The translations under genes and the position numbers were made by a program. Below, piece by piece: positions 49,331-60,113 of a stretch of 64,000 nucleotides of DNA. The notes below the pieces were generated by a model. It did no database searches and had not been told where the DNA came from. It worked only from the letters and a program-made list of their open reading frames with translations. This DNA is from Eutrigla gurnardus (taxonomy: Eukaryota; Chordata; Actinopteri; Perciformes; Triglidae), in NCBI GenBank assembly GCA_963514095.1, contig OY741268.1, positions 29,841,358 to 29,905,357 of the forward strand, written 5' to 3'. How positions within the stretch are numbered: the first letter of the stretch is position 1; each line of letters opens with the position of its first letter.

Positions 49331-49475
49331 CAGGTGGCCAAGTGGATAGAGCGCATGCCACTAGGTACATGTATACGCAGCTGACCCTGGTTTGAATCCC
49401 ACCCAGAGGTCCTTTGGCGTCTATGCCAGAACAAATCTTAAAAATAAAAACTATAATTTTGGTACATCCTTGGAG
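49331..49475 (+). mobile_element. tRNA-derived SINE, second family, copy 2 plus shared flank
   Basis: CAGGTGGCCAAGTGGATAGA, GCGCATGCC and GGTTTGAATCCCACCC match the 48.9-kb SINE. The middle is deleted. It is followed by AAAACTATAATTTTGGTAC and ATCCTTGGAG, which is the flank that follows the first SINE (AAAACTATAATGTTGGTGC, ATTCTTGGAG). Sharing the flank shows this copy arose by local duplication and not by independent insertion. Confidence 0.8.
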
Positions 49476-49769
49476 CATATGTTTCCTCTTCAAGGGGATT
49501 TGAATCTATAACTTATTATGTCTTTTTGTGTAATAACCACAGAATAAGTCAGCATGCCTTTGATTGAAGTATCAATCTAAAAACAAATTTCTTTAAATAC
49601 TGTGATAAATTGCCTATTAATACTGTGTGAACCTCAAATTTACAGCTCCAAATCAAATATTTGTAAATAAATCAAACCTACAATTATTATGACGCTCTCT
49701 CCTGAATAGCCAATGGGAATGGTCGGATAAAAAAAAACACGACATTACTAAAAAAAAAGTAATAAAAAA
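49476..49769. other. Non-coding AT-rich sequence
   Basis: Unique-looking; it separates the two parts of the satellite. Confidence 0.5.
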
Positions 49770-50310
49770 GATAATGTGACTTTTTTCATGACATTTCTTC
49801 GACGTACTATATAATTACTTTTTTCATGATATTTTTTCGACAACATATGACTTTTTTCATGACATTTTTGACGTACTATATAGTTACTTTTTTCCATTAA
49901 ATTTTTTCGACATTCAATAATTTTTTGCCTTCTATTATGCGACTTTTTTCATGACATTTTTTCAACATTATTAACAGGACTTTTTTTTTATGAAATGTTT
50001 TCGACATTCTATAATGTGACTTTTTTCATGAAATTCTTTCGACATTCAATAATGTGACTTTTTTCATGAAATTTTTTCGACATTCAATAATGTGACATTT
50101 TTCATCACATTTTTGACATTCTATTACTTTTTTCATTACATTTTTTTTTTTATTCAATGTGACTTTTTTAATTACATTTTTCCGACATTCAATAATGTGA
50201 CTTTTTTTCATGACATTTTTTTGAAATATTATTTTTTTCATGACATTTTTTTTTGACATTCTATAAACTTTTTCATGACATTTTTTCAACATTCTATGAT
50301 ATATTTTTTG
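49770..50310 (+). repeat. AT-rich degenerate satellite, main part
   Basis: Roughly 15 diverged units of about 30-38 bp built from CGACATTCAATAATGTGAC, TTTTTTCATGAAATTTTTT and ATGACATTTTTTCGACA words. The 114-codon KNVMKK-type minus-strand frame is its translation. Confidence 0.85.
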
Positions 50311-50395
50311 ACGAAGGCCTACCCAAGTAAAGTACAGATACCTGAAAATTCCACTTAAGTACAGTAACAAAGTATTTGTTTTGTTACATCCAACC
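50311..50395 (+). repeat. Probable fish dispersed-repeat fragment
   Basis: CAAGTAAAGTACAGATACCT, AAAATTCCACTTAAGTACAG and TAACAAAGTATTTGT follow the box order of a very common teleost DNA-element end (from memory). It directly abuts the satellite. Confidence 0.6.
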
Positions 50396-52990
50396 TTTGT
50401 TCATAATACATAATATTGTAATTGTACTCCTATCTCAGTGTGTAAACCCTCACACTCACACTTCCACATGTCAAAATATACATATAACTATAATTATATT
50501 TTAGAAAGAGGTTATCACCACATCAGCAGCTGTAATTTTTCTCTTTCAGCTTTGTTCAAAGATGCAATTGACTGACTCACAAAGTCTGTATAATTGTGTT
50601 CTGTATCAGTTGGTGATCATAATTACGTGATGTACAAACTTTTTCTGTAACTGAAATCCTTTGTGCAAATCTTCGTAATGCTCTCTCAGGCATTGGACAT
50701 GATTTGTCTTTTTCAGTTGTTTGCAAAACATCACGCAGCTACACAGACCTTCTTACTGATTAAAACAAATATCCATTTGTTATTGTAGCTGAATTGTAAA
50801 TTCAAACATCTGAATAATCTCTTCAGAACCCTTTTCACACATTTGAGTGTATTTATATGAGCCGTTTTCACACATTTCGATGTGGTCTGCTAAGTGGCTA
50901 TGACAACAAAGTAATTGTACTTTTTTATAGATTATGTAATAAGCATATCATGTCATTATCGCTGTATGAAAAAACATGAATGAGGTGGATTTTTCAACTT
51001 TATAAAGAGCAAATCACCACAAAAGTTGCATTAATTAGTTTTTTGTTTTCGTTTTAAAATGATTTATTAAAAGTATTATTATTGCCAATGCAAATTAGTT
51101 GTATGAACACAATATTTGGAAGACTGTTGGTCTCAGTCCTTAATACTTTAGAAAAATGTCAATATAGAACACCAATCCATAGACACTCGAGTTAAGTTGA
51201 TTGATTTTACATAATAACTCTTTCTTACCACAAACTGCAGCCTATAATATCCTAAAGATGAAGATGTATTTCAATGTTTATGAGGCAATTAACAACTACA
51301 AAATCATGTTGAGAGGAAAAGTCCTTTAAATGGTGACATCACTGCCCCTGAAACTTAATTCCACCAACAAGTGATGAGTAGCGTGAAGCGATCCCCCGCT
51401 TGCTCTCGTGTTCTGAAGTGATCGGAACATTTCCGCGTCTCGGCTCCACGGGGAGCTTCTGCCATTTTAGTCAAAGCTGCTGCTTCGTATTTCAGGGTAA
51501 TTGAAAAGGCTGGAACGTCACAGTGACACACACACACACACACACACACTCAGCATCTTCAATATCGTCTGCTGGCAGCCATTATGAAATTCCTCCAGCT
51601 TCATTTTCGACTCCTTAAAGAGGTCCAATCAGCTAACGGGCCACTTTGAAGTGGCGACAGACTCGAATAATTAGAGAACACTGAGCCAACGATGACAGGC
51701 ACAACAAAACAGGGAGGAAGTAAGAGGTAGAGAAAGGAGTGGGGAAAGATGGACACAACACACAGAAAAAATGATGATGGGAGGAAAAAAGAAGCACTCA
51801 AGGCCGGTGGGAATATTTCCCAGCTTCTTTTTGGCCAATTTTGTCGCAGGAGAAAGGTACGAAAGAAAGAAGGAAAATACTGCAAACATACCAGAGAAGA
51901 GTGATTTAGATGAGCACAGGGAGCCGGGATTGTTTAAACTGTTTCCCACCTTTACTGCCTCAGGGAAAGACGGATTAGAAGTGGAGAAAGAAGGGAGAGA
52001 GAGACGAAGAGAAGGGTGGATGTGACCGGGAGAGGTGGAGGGAGTGAGGAAGGATGCTGCCAAAACAGTTTCTGTTAAACACACAGGGCAAAAGAAGCGC
52101 TCGCGGCGGACACAGAAACAAACACAGCAGCTTCCTGCACACTCATGCAGAAACCCATGAGTGCCGGTACTCTGCTTATTCACATATAACTTCACATATT
52201 AATACAGTAAACACACAAGGAGATATTGGAAGGTTTTTGACTTAAAACTATGCAATTTCACATCATTTTGGACTATTCCTTGTTATTATGTACACATATC
52301 ACAGTCTGAACATGTCATCCTTCTGGGAATGTTTGCCATGAAAAATCACATTCTGTTAAATCAATAAAGAAGGTCACAAAAAGGTTGAGAAATTACAGCT
52401 CCCTTCGTTCTCTTTGATGATGGAAACCCCCGTCACCATGACGACAACTTGAAACGGAGAGGGCAGACAAGATTTCCAGCCGCTTGTGAAAAGACACGTT
52501 TGCCAAAGAGTAAAATGTAGAAGTGCCGGTGTTATATTGAAGTCTTCCCTCCGTTAACAGTGTGTCTCTCCGTTGGGGGTCCAGATAGTTGCTGGTTCAG
52601 CTTCGTCACTTTCTCCACTCGTCCTACATCCTCGTCTCCTGTTCAGGTCTCTTCCAGTCATCCTGTGCACATTAGCAGGCTTTGGCTGCAGAATGCCAAT
52701 CAGCATGGCTCATTTGTGACACAGTCTGTCTTTATGCACACTCAACTTCTTTCCTGTTGTGAAAGCTAGCCGAACCTGCTTTTGTTGCAGGCTTAGTCTG
52801 AAGTGTTGTGCAGTTTTCAGAGGAGAAGGTATAATCTTGAAAACCATTTCGCCTGAAAGTCAAGTGTCCAGTTTGATGGAGTTTGACTCGCTATGACATT
52901 TACATTTGGCTGATTTTTGGGGGCAAGGTCAAGCTCCTCCCCTTCCTGTCCTGCAGCTTTATCTTCATCCATCTCTCTCTTTACTCTCGA
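50396..52990. other. Non-coding sequence, no gene seen
   Basis: It contains a (CA)n at 51526-51549 and a purine-rich tract at about 51700-52050. A 174-codon minus-strand frame (51671-52195) is biased by that tract and has no recognisable domain. Confidence 0.55.
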
Positions 52991-53062
52991 CCAGAGGTCT
53001 TAAACGTTTTCAGGCCAAGGACCCCCGAGGCTTATAGTGACCCGGTGGAGGGACCCCTATTA
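52991..53062 (+). mobile_element. hAT-like element end, left
   Basis: CCAGAGGTCTTAAACGTTTT, CAGGCCAAGGACCCCCGAGG and GGTGGAGGGACCCCTATT. CAGAGG is the hAT-type terminus pattern. The reverse complement of the same sequence ends at 56643. Confidence 0.6.
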
Positions 53063-53534
53063 CATTCATTTTCTCACTGCTCTTACTTTTCTTCTTCCCG
53101 AGCCGATGTTCTTGGCAGCGTCGTCGCCGAGCGATTCTCTCACATTGTCTCTTGGAGTCGCTGGAATCGAATCCCGCTCCGACCGTGTGCGGTTTCCAAA
53201 GTGCCAGCGATGCGGCGTGAAGACAAAGATGATGCCTCGAATGCCAGCTCTGGCACGGCGGTCCCGTGTCCTGACCAGATGCTCTTCCTTTCGTTCTGGA
53301 AAAAAGTCCTCTTTGTTTGTTTTTTGGGCGTCTGCCTGGTGCTTTTTGTTTCACATGACGCTGAAGATTGTGCTGAGCACTCTGAGAACGCACTCGACAA
53401 ACATAGCCGTTCTCAACCGTTATGTACGCTGCCTCACACTAACTAGCAATAAAATGCATTTCAGGGGCAGAAAACACAGACAGTGTATGACGTGATGATG
53501 TCATCACTGCAGCCAATTAAAATATAGGAAGGAG
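53063..53534. other. Non-coding, GC-richer interval with overlapping open frames
   Basis: Frames of 187 and 152 codons (plus) and 127 codons (minus) overlap here. None shows a transposase or other domain I recognise. If the hAT-like ends belong to one element, this could be decayed internal sequence. Confidence 0.4.
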
Positions 53535-53768
53535 AACACTTAGCTGTAAAGTTGACCTTGGATTATGAAGCTAACTTAGTTAGCAGCTTCACACCAGAAT
53601 CCACATGGAACCAGCTCCAGTAAGGGTGCTGCTCTGCTGCTTGTGTTCATCAGATCCACCCGTCGCTCCTCCACAGTCCAAATATAGTCAATTCCTCCAA
53701 TGGTTGCAAAAAATTGGCCAAAATGCTGAATTCAAGGCTTCAAAACCGTAGAATATTATTTACAGTCT
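53535..53768 (-). mobile_element. Rep-A copy 6 (minus), 5' part only
   Basis: AACACTTAGCTGTAAAGTTG, CAGCTTCACACCAGAATCCA, TCCACAGTCCAAATATAGTC, CAAGGCTTCAAAACCG and a TTTACAGTCT terminus. The GC-box and CTCF-like parts are missing. Confidence 0.85.
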
Positions 53769-54615
53769 AAAAAATGATTTATGATATATTTGTATACATT
53801 ATGTTTTATGATAGTACATATAATAATAATAATAATATATGGCAATTTAGAATAATTTACTATAATAAAAAACACCAATTGGACACACACACACACATAC
53901 ACACAACTGCAGTACAACATAATAATGAAACCAGTGGTAATAGTAATGGCAATTTGTAAAATGTAATTATGATTACATTTGCTAATGATTATTGTGGAAG
54001 GCGGTGTGTGGTTACCCATCATAGCATAGCATTTTTTTTAAATTCATATTTCAAATACAAAAGTAATTAGTGGATATGAGGGAAAAGAAAAAGCAACCAT
54101 CAGAATCAGATGGAGAAAAGCAGATCTCCACCCGGCACGTCACACTCGTCTCGTTATCAGCAAAGACAAATTGGGAAACGAGTTTAATCTTCACTGGTAT
54201 TTTCATACAATTGAAAAGCTTCACTGTTTTCATCCTCTAACAATATGAATGTTTGATATGAATCACCACCCGGCTAACAGCATTCATGATGGGGGGTTTA
54301 TGAATCAAATATGCCCGATAACACGTGAATGTGCAGAAATGATCTGACAGCATGGAGCTGGGAGGTTGGTTGACTTGCTCAAGGACACTTCAGCTCAAAA
54401 ATGTTTTATACAAGGTAGTGAATGTGTATTTGTTTTCTACATCACACTTTACCACTTAAATGTCATTTTGATATGCTCATTTTGGACGATCGTTCTAAAT
54501 CAAAGGACAAAATACTTACGTTTCATTTGTCAAGTATTTGATTGACATAGGAGTACACAAAAATAAGCTCTTAAATGTGGTCATTTCATATAGAATACAT
54601 TTTGTATTGACTCCC
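53769..54615. other. Non-coding AT-rich sequence with (CA)n
   Basis: ATA/AAT-rich, with a CA tract at 53883-53905. No gene was seen. Confidence 0.55.
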
Positions 54616-54760
54616 CGGCATATATATTACATTATATTTAATTTAGCTGATGTTATCCAATAAGTGCAATCAAACCCAGAACAGCAAAAACAATGTAAGT
54701 ACATAAGCTTCAAATAATCCAAACTACAGAGTGTTTCATATACGTGCAGGATGTACTTTC
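54616..54760 (+). repeat. Diverged teleost dispersed-repeat fragment
   Basis: TAATTTAGCTGATGTTATCC, AATAAGTGCAATCAAACCC, AGAACAGCAAAAACAATG and CCAAACTACAGAGTG follow the order of a common fish repeat (TTTAGCTGACGCTTTTATCC, then AATAAGTGCATTCAA). It is followed by a TATCG-rich segment ending ATATTGCCCAGTCCT (54775-54842), also repeat-like. Confidence 0.55.
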
Positions 54761-54884
54761 ATATATAAACCATCAATATATCGTTATCGAGATAAGAAAA
54801 TGACCTATCGGATAAATTGATTTGGGCCATATTGCCCAGTCCTCATATGACTCTTATTCAGTGAATGACGCCTTGAAAACACTT

Positions 54885-55110
54885 AGCCTATACTAAGGGC
54901 TGGCTCAGGCTTGCCTCGGACCGGCCCTTAGTTATGCTGCTTTAGGCCGAGCCTGCCTACTTCCTCTGAGACTCTGGGCTCCTCTCTCCATCTCCATCAT
55001 TCATAATCCATCCATGCTTCCTATAAACCTGACTTATTCCCAGAAGTCTCTCTGCTTTCTCGCCACAACACCCCCTGCTGCTATTATTACTTATTCATAT
55101 TTCTATTATT
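54885..55110 (+). repeat. Probable fish dispersed-repeat fragment
   Basis: AAGGGCTGGCTCAGGCTTGC, CGGACCGGCCCTTAGTTATG and CTGCTTTAGGCCGAGCCTGC match, from memory, a repeat widely dispersed in fish. No second copy is in the window. Confidence 0.45.
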
Positions 55111-55368
55111 GCTATGCTACTTTTTTTTGCTTATTATCATTCTATTGTATCCACTGCTGCTTCTATCATAAGTAGTAATCATACTGATGAAGGATATATG
55201 TGGAGTTGTAGCATCATAGTCTGAAGAAAGAATATACTTCAGAAAGAAGCATTTCTGTAAAACCTATTTGTCTTTTGGGTTTTTTTTAGACACTGTATCC
55301 TCATTTTGCTGGAATAAATATTGTAGTTCTAATGTTGTGTAGTTCCAATACAGTACTAAAAAGATGCA

Positions 55369-55369
<1 letters not shown>

Positions 55370-55399
<30 letters not shown>
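55370..55399. repeat. (CA)n microsatellite
   Basis: 15 CA units. Confidence 0.95.
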
Positions 55400-55401
<2 letters not shown>

Positions 55402-56489
55402 AAACACACAACCAGGCACAAAAGTCACAGGAAATCTGGCACACAGTCTTTGTTTTCTGTTTGCAGTTATTTTTTGCTGTATATATATTTATTTCTGAAA
55501 GACTGAAAGATTTCCGGTCTTGGAGAATAAAGCAAAAATCTTCGTTGCAGTGAAGCAACAGGAATCTGCTCCATTTCCTAACACTTAACATAAAAATAAA
55601 AAAAAAGCTGTATTTTTTTGCTCCTTTCTTAGATAGACGCCACACAGGGCAACGACTGATCCGGCGCTCGCCGGGTTAGCGTTGTTTATCCGTGGATAAT
55701 ATCTTCGGCTTGGGGACGGAGGCACAGAGCTGCACGCGGAGATAAGCTGCAGAATAATGGTCGCAAACATCAAGAAGAGGGCTGTGAACCTGAGACAACG
55801 CGGGATCGCGTGACCAAACAGAGTCACGAAACGTAAAATACAAACACATCAATCTGATACAGACAGATGGCTGAGCGACACAAACACTGAAGTCACCGCC
55901 TCATCTCGGGGTCATAAACAAGTCAAATCACAACCGGCACAGCTCACTCTCTTAAGTTTTAGGATGAAACGTGATTTGATGTTGCACAGCTGTTGTTTGT
56001 GTGACACACTGTGAGACTTACAAAGAGGACGGCCAAGAGAGCTTTGATTTTAAACACTTAAAGCTAGATTTATTCTCATCTGGATCTCTACTGATTCCAC
56101 GTGGAAAATGTCTCGTATAGCACGTTTTCTTTACCTTCTTTTTTTTTTTTTATAAAAAAAGAAAAACAAGAAAGTACACATCATACTTTATTCCAGAGTT
56201 TCTGCAGGGGGTCCCCAAAATGATTTGATCACAACCTTTTTTTTTTCTCCAAAATTTAAAATAAAACATCTCATAAGCAATTATACATTTTAGTTTAATG
56301 TTAGATTGTGATGTAGAAATGCCAATATATAATTAGTTCTATACATATATGAATCTGTCAACAATTATTCTTTGAACAGCTTCGCATTGTTTACATACAT
56401 CATTACAAAGAACTGTTATACATGGAACTATAGGCTGCACTACACATTATTATTGGCCTGGTTTCATGAGGAACACAGTTTTAATAGGG
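55400..56489. other. Non-coding sequence, no gene seen
   Basis: Poly-A/T runs at 55600, 56140 and 56240. Nothing was recognised as coding. Confidence 0.5.
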
Positions 56490-56643
56490 GGTCCCTCCAT
56501 TGGGTCTCTATAGGCCTTGGGGGTCCCTCCACTGGGTCTCTATAGGCCTTGGTGGTCCCTCCACCGGGTCTCTATAGACCTTGGAGGTCCCTCCACCAGG
56601 TCTCTATGGGGGTCCTTGGCCTGACAACGTTTAAGACCTCTGG
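56490..56643 (-). mobile_element. hAT-like element end, right, with 32-bp tandem repeat
   Basis: GGTCCCTCC starts at 56490, 56522, 56554 and 56586, giving four 32-bp units. The terminus follows (GGTCCTTGGCCTGACAACG, TTTAAGACCTCTGG). The reverse complement equals the left end at 52991, which has only one unit. Confidence 0.7.
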
Positions 56644-57180
56644 TTTATTCGATTAGTTGTGTGACTTTCTGATATTCCATATGTCTGAGCTTATATTTTT
56701 GTATTAACTTCTGATGAGGATCATGAATGGCAGAAATAAAACGAAAGAGGCCCTTTTTCATGGAAAGGAAAGCAGACAGAAATAATAATAATGAATGCTG
56801 CCTGGGTTTCGGGGGCCCGTTGTTGTTACATGCTGCCTCGCTGTCACACTGTCGTGACTTACTGGGACACTTGAAGAGAACAGATGTTGTTAGTAACACC
56901 TGAGCTGTTTCCACGGCGACGAGTGGAAGCGTCTCTCTGTGAAGGTGAAATGCAAACACAGAAAATACTTGAATTCCACCGACTGCAATTTGCATCATAG
57001 TAGACAGAAACTTTGTGTTACACCTTTATATTCTAGTCTATGTATCGAATGTTGAATTCCTCATGTATAAGAAAACATGTAGCGTGGCTTGAATTATATC
57101 TGCATGTATTTATCTGCAGATTAAGCAAATTAGCTGATAGGAAATGTGGTGGGGGATAAGGTTCAGGGTTTTTCTTTCTC
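56644..57180. other. Non-coding sequence, no gene seen
   Basis: The 117-codon minus-strand frame (56645-56998) has no recognisable domain. Confidence 0.5.
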
Positions 57181-57641
57181 CATAGACTGTATATAAGGAG
57201 CGGATGCTGCCATCTTGGATTTCTGAAGGAAGTGACCATATTTGGACTGTTGGAGGAGCAAAGGTGGATCTGATGAATGCAACAGCAGAGTGGCTCTCTA
57301 AGTGGATCTGGATCCATGTGGATTCTGGTGTGAAGCAGCTGCTAACAAAGTTAGCTTCATAATTCAAGGTCAATTTTACAGTTAAGTGTTGAAGTAATCT
57401 TAGTAGCTAACTAGCGTGGTAGCGACCTGTCTATCAGCAGGTAAGCCCCGCCCCCTGAAGCATCCCCTGCTTTCTGGTCTGTTGGACTCTAAATGGACCA
57501 TAATGTACTAAATGAAAAAAAAAAAAAATCAAGAGAGAAGTAGGCTAATTTTGTCATAGACTTCCATACAATCAGAGAAGAGTCGCCCCCTGGTGGCCAG
57601 CAGAGAGTGCATGATTAAGGCAGTTGGCTTCACTTTTCAGA
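57181..57641 (+). mobile_element. Rep-A copy 7 (plus), essentially full length, one unit
   Basis: The most complete single-unit copy. CATAGACTGTATATAAGG (TATA-like), GCTGCCATCTTGGATTTC (YY1-like), AAGTGACCATATTTGGACTG, GTGGATTCTGGTGTGAAGC, the GC-box block, AATGTACTAAATGA followed by a run of 14 A replacing about 100 bp of the usual sequence, then one 70-bp unit and the 3' end TTAAGGCAGTTGGCTTCAC. Confidence 0.92.
57582..57599 (-). promoter_or_regulatory. CTCF-like motif (reverse orientation)
   Basis: GTCGCCCCCTGGTGGCCA. Motif match only. Confidence 0.5.
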
Positions 57642-58996
57642 CCTGTTTTCTTTGCATGTAATTTCTGTGTGCAAACAAATGTCATTAAGTTTTCTTTGCT
57701 TGATGTTCTCTTAACATTTACATGTATTATTATCTACTGATGAACTGCTTATGAGTATAGCTGGGTGTTTTTTTTTTTGTAAACAAGCCTCACGCTTTCT
57801 CATGACTGTTTCTCCTTTAACATCCTGCAGTTTGGCATCGCTGCTGCACAACGGTGAGCCAAGCCCGTGCTAATTAAAAGAGCTGGCAACTCATCACGCT
57901 TTGTTTGTCCCGCTGCTCCTTTTTCTGCAGTAACATAGCATGGAGGACGAAATGCATATTTATCAGACTGTTTTTTTTGTTTGTTGTTGGTTCGTTTCTT
58001 TTCCACAGAGCCGAATAAAATGTAACAATATCAGCTAAACAGCCCAAGGTCAGCGGAAGAAGAAAGCAAACAATGAGGCACGCATGATTCTGTTCCGGCG
58101 GGTTCACATGGGAGCTGCTAACAGTCGTGAAGGGGAAACGGCATGAAAAGAAAAATGCAACACATCCTCAAAGATCAATGGATCCTCTCGGCACTCATTT
58201 AAACATATAGCCTCGCCCTGCGGGGCCGATTCCTTTGATTAAAAAAAAAAAGTGCTTTTTCGTTACTTTGGGACATCAATAATCATTACTGCTTTCAATT
58301 TTAATATATTGGTGAGGTTCTGAATTAAATTAGCTGTCAGTGAGATTGGCAGCCTGTTGCCGCCGCGCTGTATTTAACACGGTCCCACCAGGTCGGGTTT
58401 TGGCAGGAAATCATTTGAAAGGGAGCTTTATGGCACAAAACAAGTGGAGAGTGCTGTTCTTCCGAAACAAATGAAGCTGAATCTTTCACAGCTTCTCCCC
58501 TAATTACAATTAGCCGAAGGGAGCGGAAACAAAGCCAAGGACTCCGGGAAGAGAAGGCAGAGTGTTTATGGGAAACGTGGTCTTTGGGAATCACACAGAT
58601 TGGTTTGCACCTTTAAAAAAAAAAAAAAAAAAGTTCAAATCACATCTGCTTTACATCGCAGCTCATCTCACAAAGAGAGAAATGTGAATTCAACACATTC
58701 CAAGAAGGCGTTCTCTTCAGGAATATCAATTTTTATGAAGATGAATCTTCATATGTAACTGTGCTGTAAGTGTTGTATAATTATCGTATCGCAACAGTAC
58801 TGTTGGAGAGTCCATCACCACACTTGTATTTGTCGCAGCTCTTCTCAGCCTCTCTCTCTGAAACACTCTGTTTGACCTCCTGCCCCTCCCTCCCAAAAAG
58901 CCCAAGGTTGCTGGAAGGTGCCATTGTATTATTAATATTTTACCATTTTTAACCTTAAAAGGTTTTGATGATAATTACCAGGAGGCAACCTCCAGT
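57642..58996. other. Non-coding sequence, possibly with conserved regulatory DNA
   Basis: 58300-58600 has balanced composition and words such as CTAATTACAATTAGC, as in conserved non-coding elements. Poly-A runs at 58240 and 58615. No exon was seen. Confidence 0.4.
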
Positions 58997-59282
58997 TCTC
59001 AAAAGTGAAGCCAAAGCTGAAGTGCCTTAAACTGTCACTCTCCCTGCTGGCCACCAGGGGGCGACTCCCCTATGATTGTATAGAAGTCTATTAAAAAAAT
59101 GGTCCTACTTCTCTCTTGATGTATTATCTCAGTAAACATTGTAAACATGAGTTTATGGTCTCAGTCTCTATCTGATTGACAGGTCCATTTAGAGACCAAC
59201 AGACCAGAAAGCAGGGGAATGCTTTAGGGGGCGGGGCTACCTGCTGATTGACATCTCGCTACCATTGCCTCGCTACTGTGGT
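58997..59282 (-). mobile_element. Rep-A copy 8 (minus), one unit, internal rearrangement
   Basis: 3' end (AAAGTGAAGCC, AAGTGCCTTAAACTG), one CTCF-like unit, TTATCTCAGTAAACATTGTA, then CTCTATCTGATTGACAG joined to GTCCATTTAGAG at about 59182. This brings the end of the GC-box block next to its own start and matches the junction seen at 42.75 kb. Confidence 0.9.
59048..59065 (+). promoter_or_regulatory. CTCF-like motif (forward orientation)
   Basis: TGGCCACCAGGGGGCGAC. Motif match only. Confidence 0.5.
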
Positions 59283-59849
59283 AACAGGCAATATGCAAGT
59301 TGATTTAAAATGTTGATGACCAGGAAACACAGCTCAACATGTTTCCAAAAAATGTTGTATTTGTCGTCTCATCTCCTCGGCTACCTGAAACATTGGGAGA
59401 TTTGCAGCTTTCAGCGACAGATCTCTTCCCGACGGACGCCCGTGCCCTGGAGTACGACATCGCTTTGAGCAGGGGAAACGGAAAAGGAAGCAAAGTGCAA
59501 TAAATAAGTAATCAGGTAAAGATGTTGTCTCGCCTTCAGACTAGGTAGTTGTGCTGTGCTTGGAGTCAAATTGGGCAAATGTACACGTCTCTCCCTGCGG
59601 ACTAAACTCAACATCTCAACTTCCAGGGGAAGTCCAAAGCATCGGCTGTCAGGCCCCGTCTGTATCATCTGAGGCTGATGAGTAGAACAATGGGATGAGT
59701 GGAGACGTTTGGTGTGAGAGTAATACGCTGTTAGATCAGTGAGGTGATGGGATGCAAAAACTCCCATTTTCTCGCTGAGATTTGGGATACGTATCAAAGT
59801 CTGAACATTTATTTTTACTTGCTTGTGTCTGTGCAGGAGCTTGAGGGGG

Positions 59850-59885
<36 letters not shown>

Positions 59886-60113
59886 GCCCCAGAGTATATA
59901 CCTGACTTACTGCTGATATATACTCTCACCGACACTCGTCCCCTCCGAGCTCCCGTCTTCTTTATTCTTCCTCTCCTTCTCATCCGTCCCTCCTTATCCC
60001 CATTTCTTCTTCACGATGACTCAACTCTCGCTGTTTTTAGCTGTTTTTTTTAAACCATCTCTGCACCCTTCAAGTGTATTTTTGTTTTGTTCTGACTCAC
60101 GTTAGTGAGTGAT
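59283..60113. other. Non-coding sequence with (TG)n
   Basis: TG tract at 59851-59885. A 190-codon minus-strand frame crosses it and has no recognisable domain. Confidence 0.5.

Noticed and set aside
51671..52195. 174-codon minus-strand frame with S/P/F-rich protein
   Set aside because: Lies over a purine-rich tract on the plus strand that suppresses stops on the other strand; no domain.
52883..53495. 187- and 152-codon plus-strand frames as genes
   Set aside because: Overlapping frames on both strands, starting within or beside a repeat end, with no recognisable domain. At best decayed transposon interior.
59411..59983. 190-codon minus-strand frame
   Set aside because: Crosses a TG microsatellite (HTHTHT) and has no recognisable domain or splice context.
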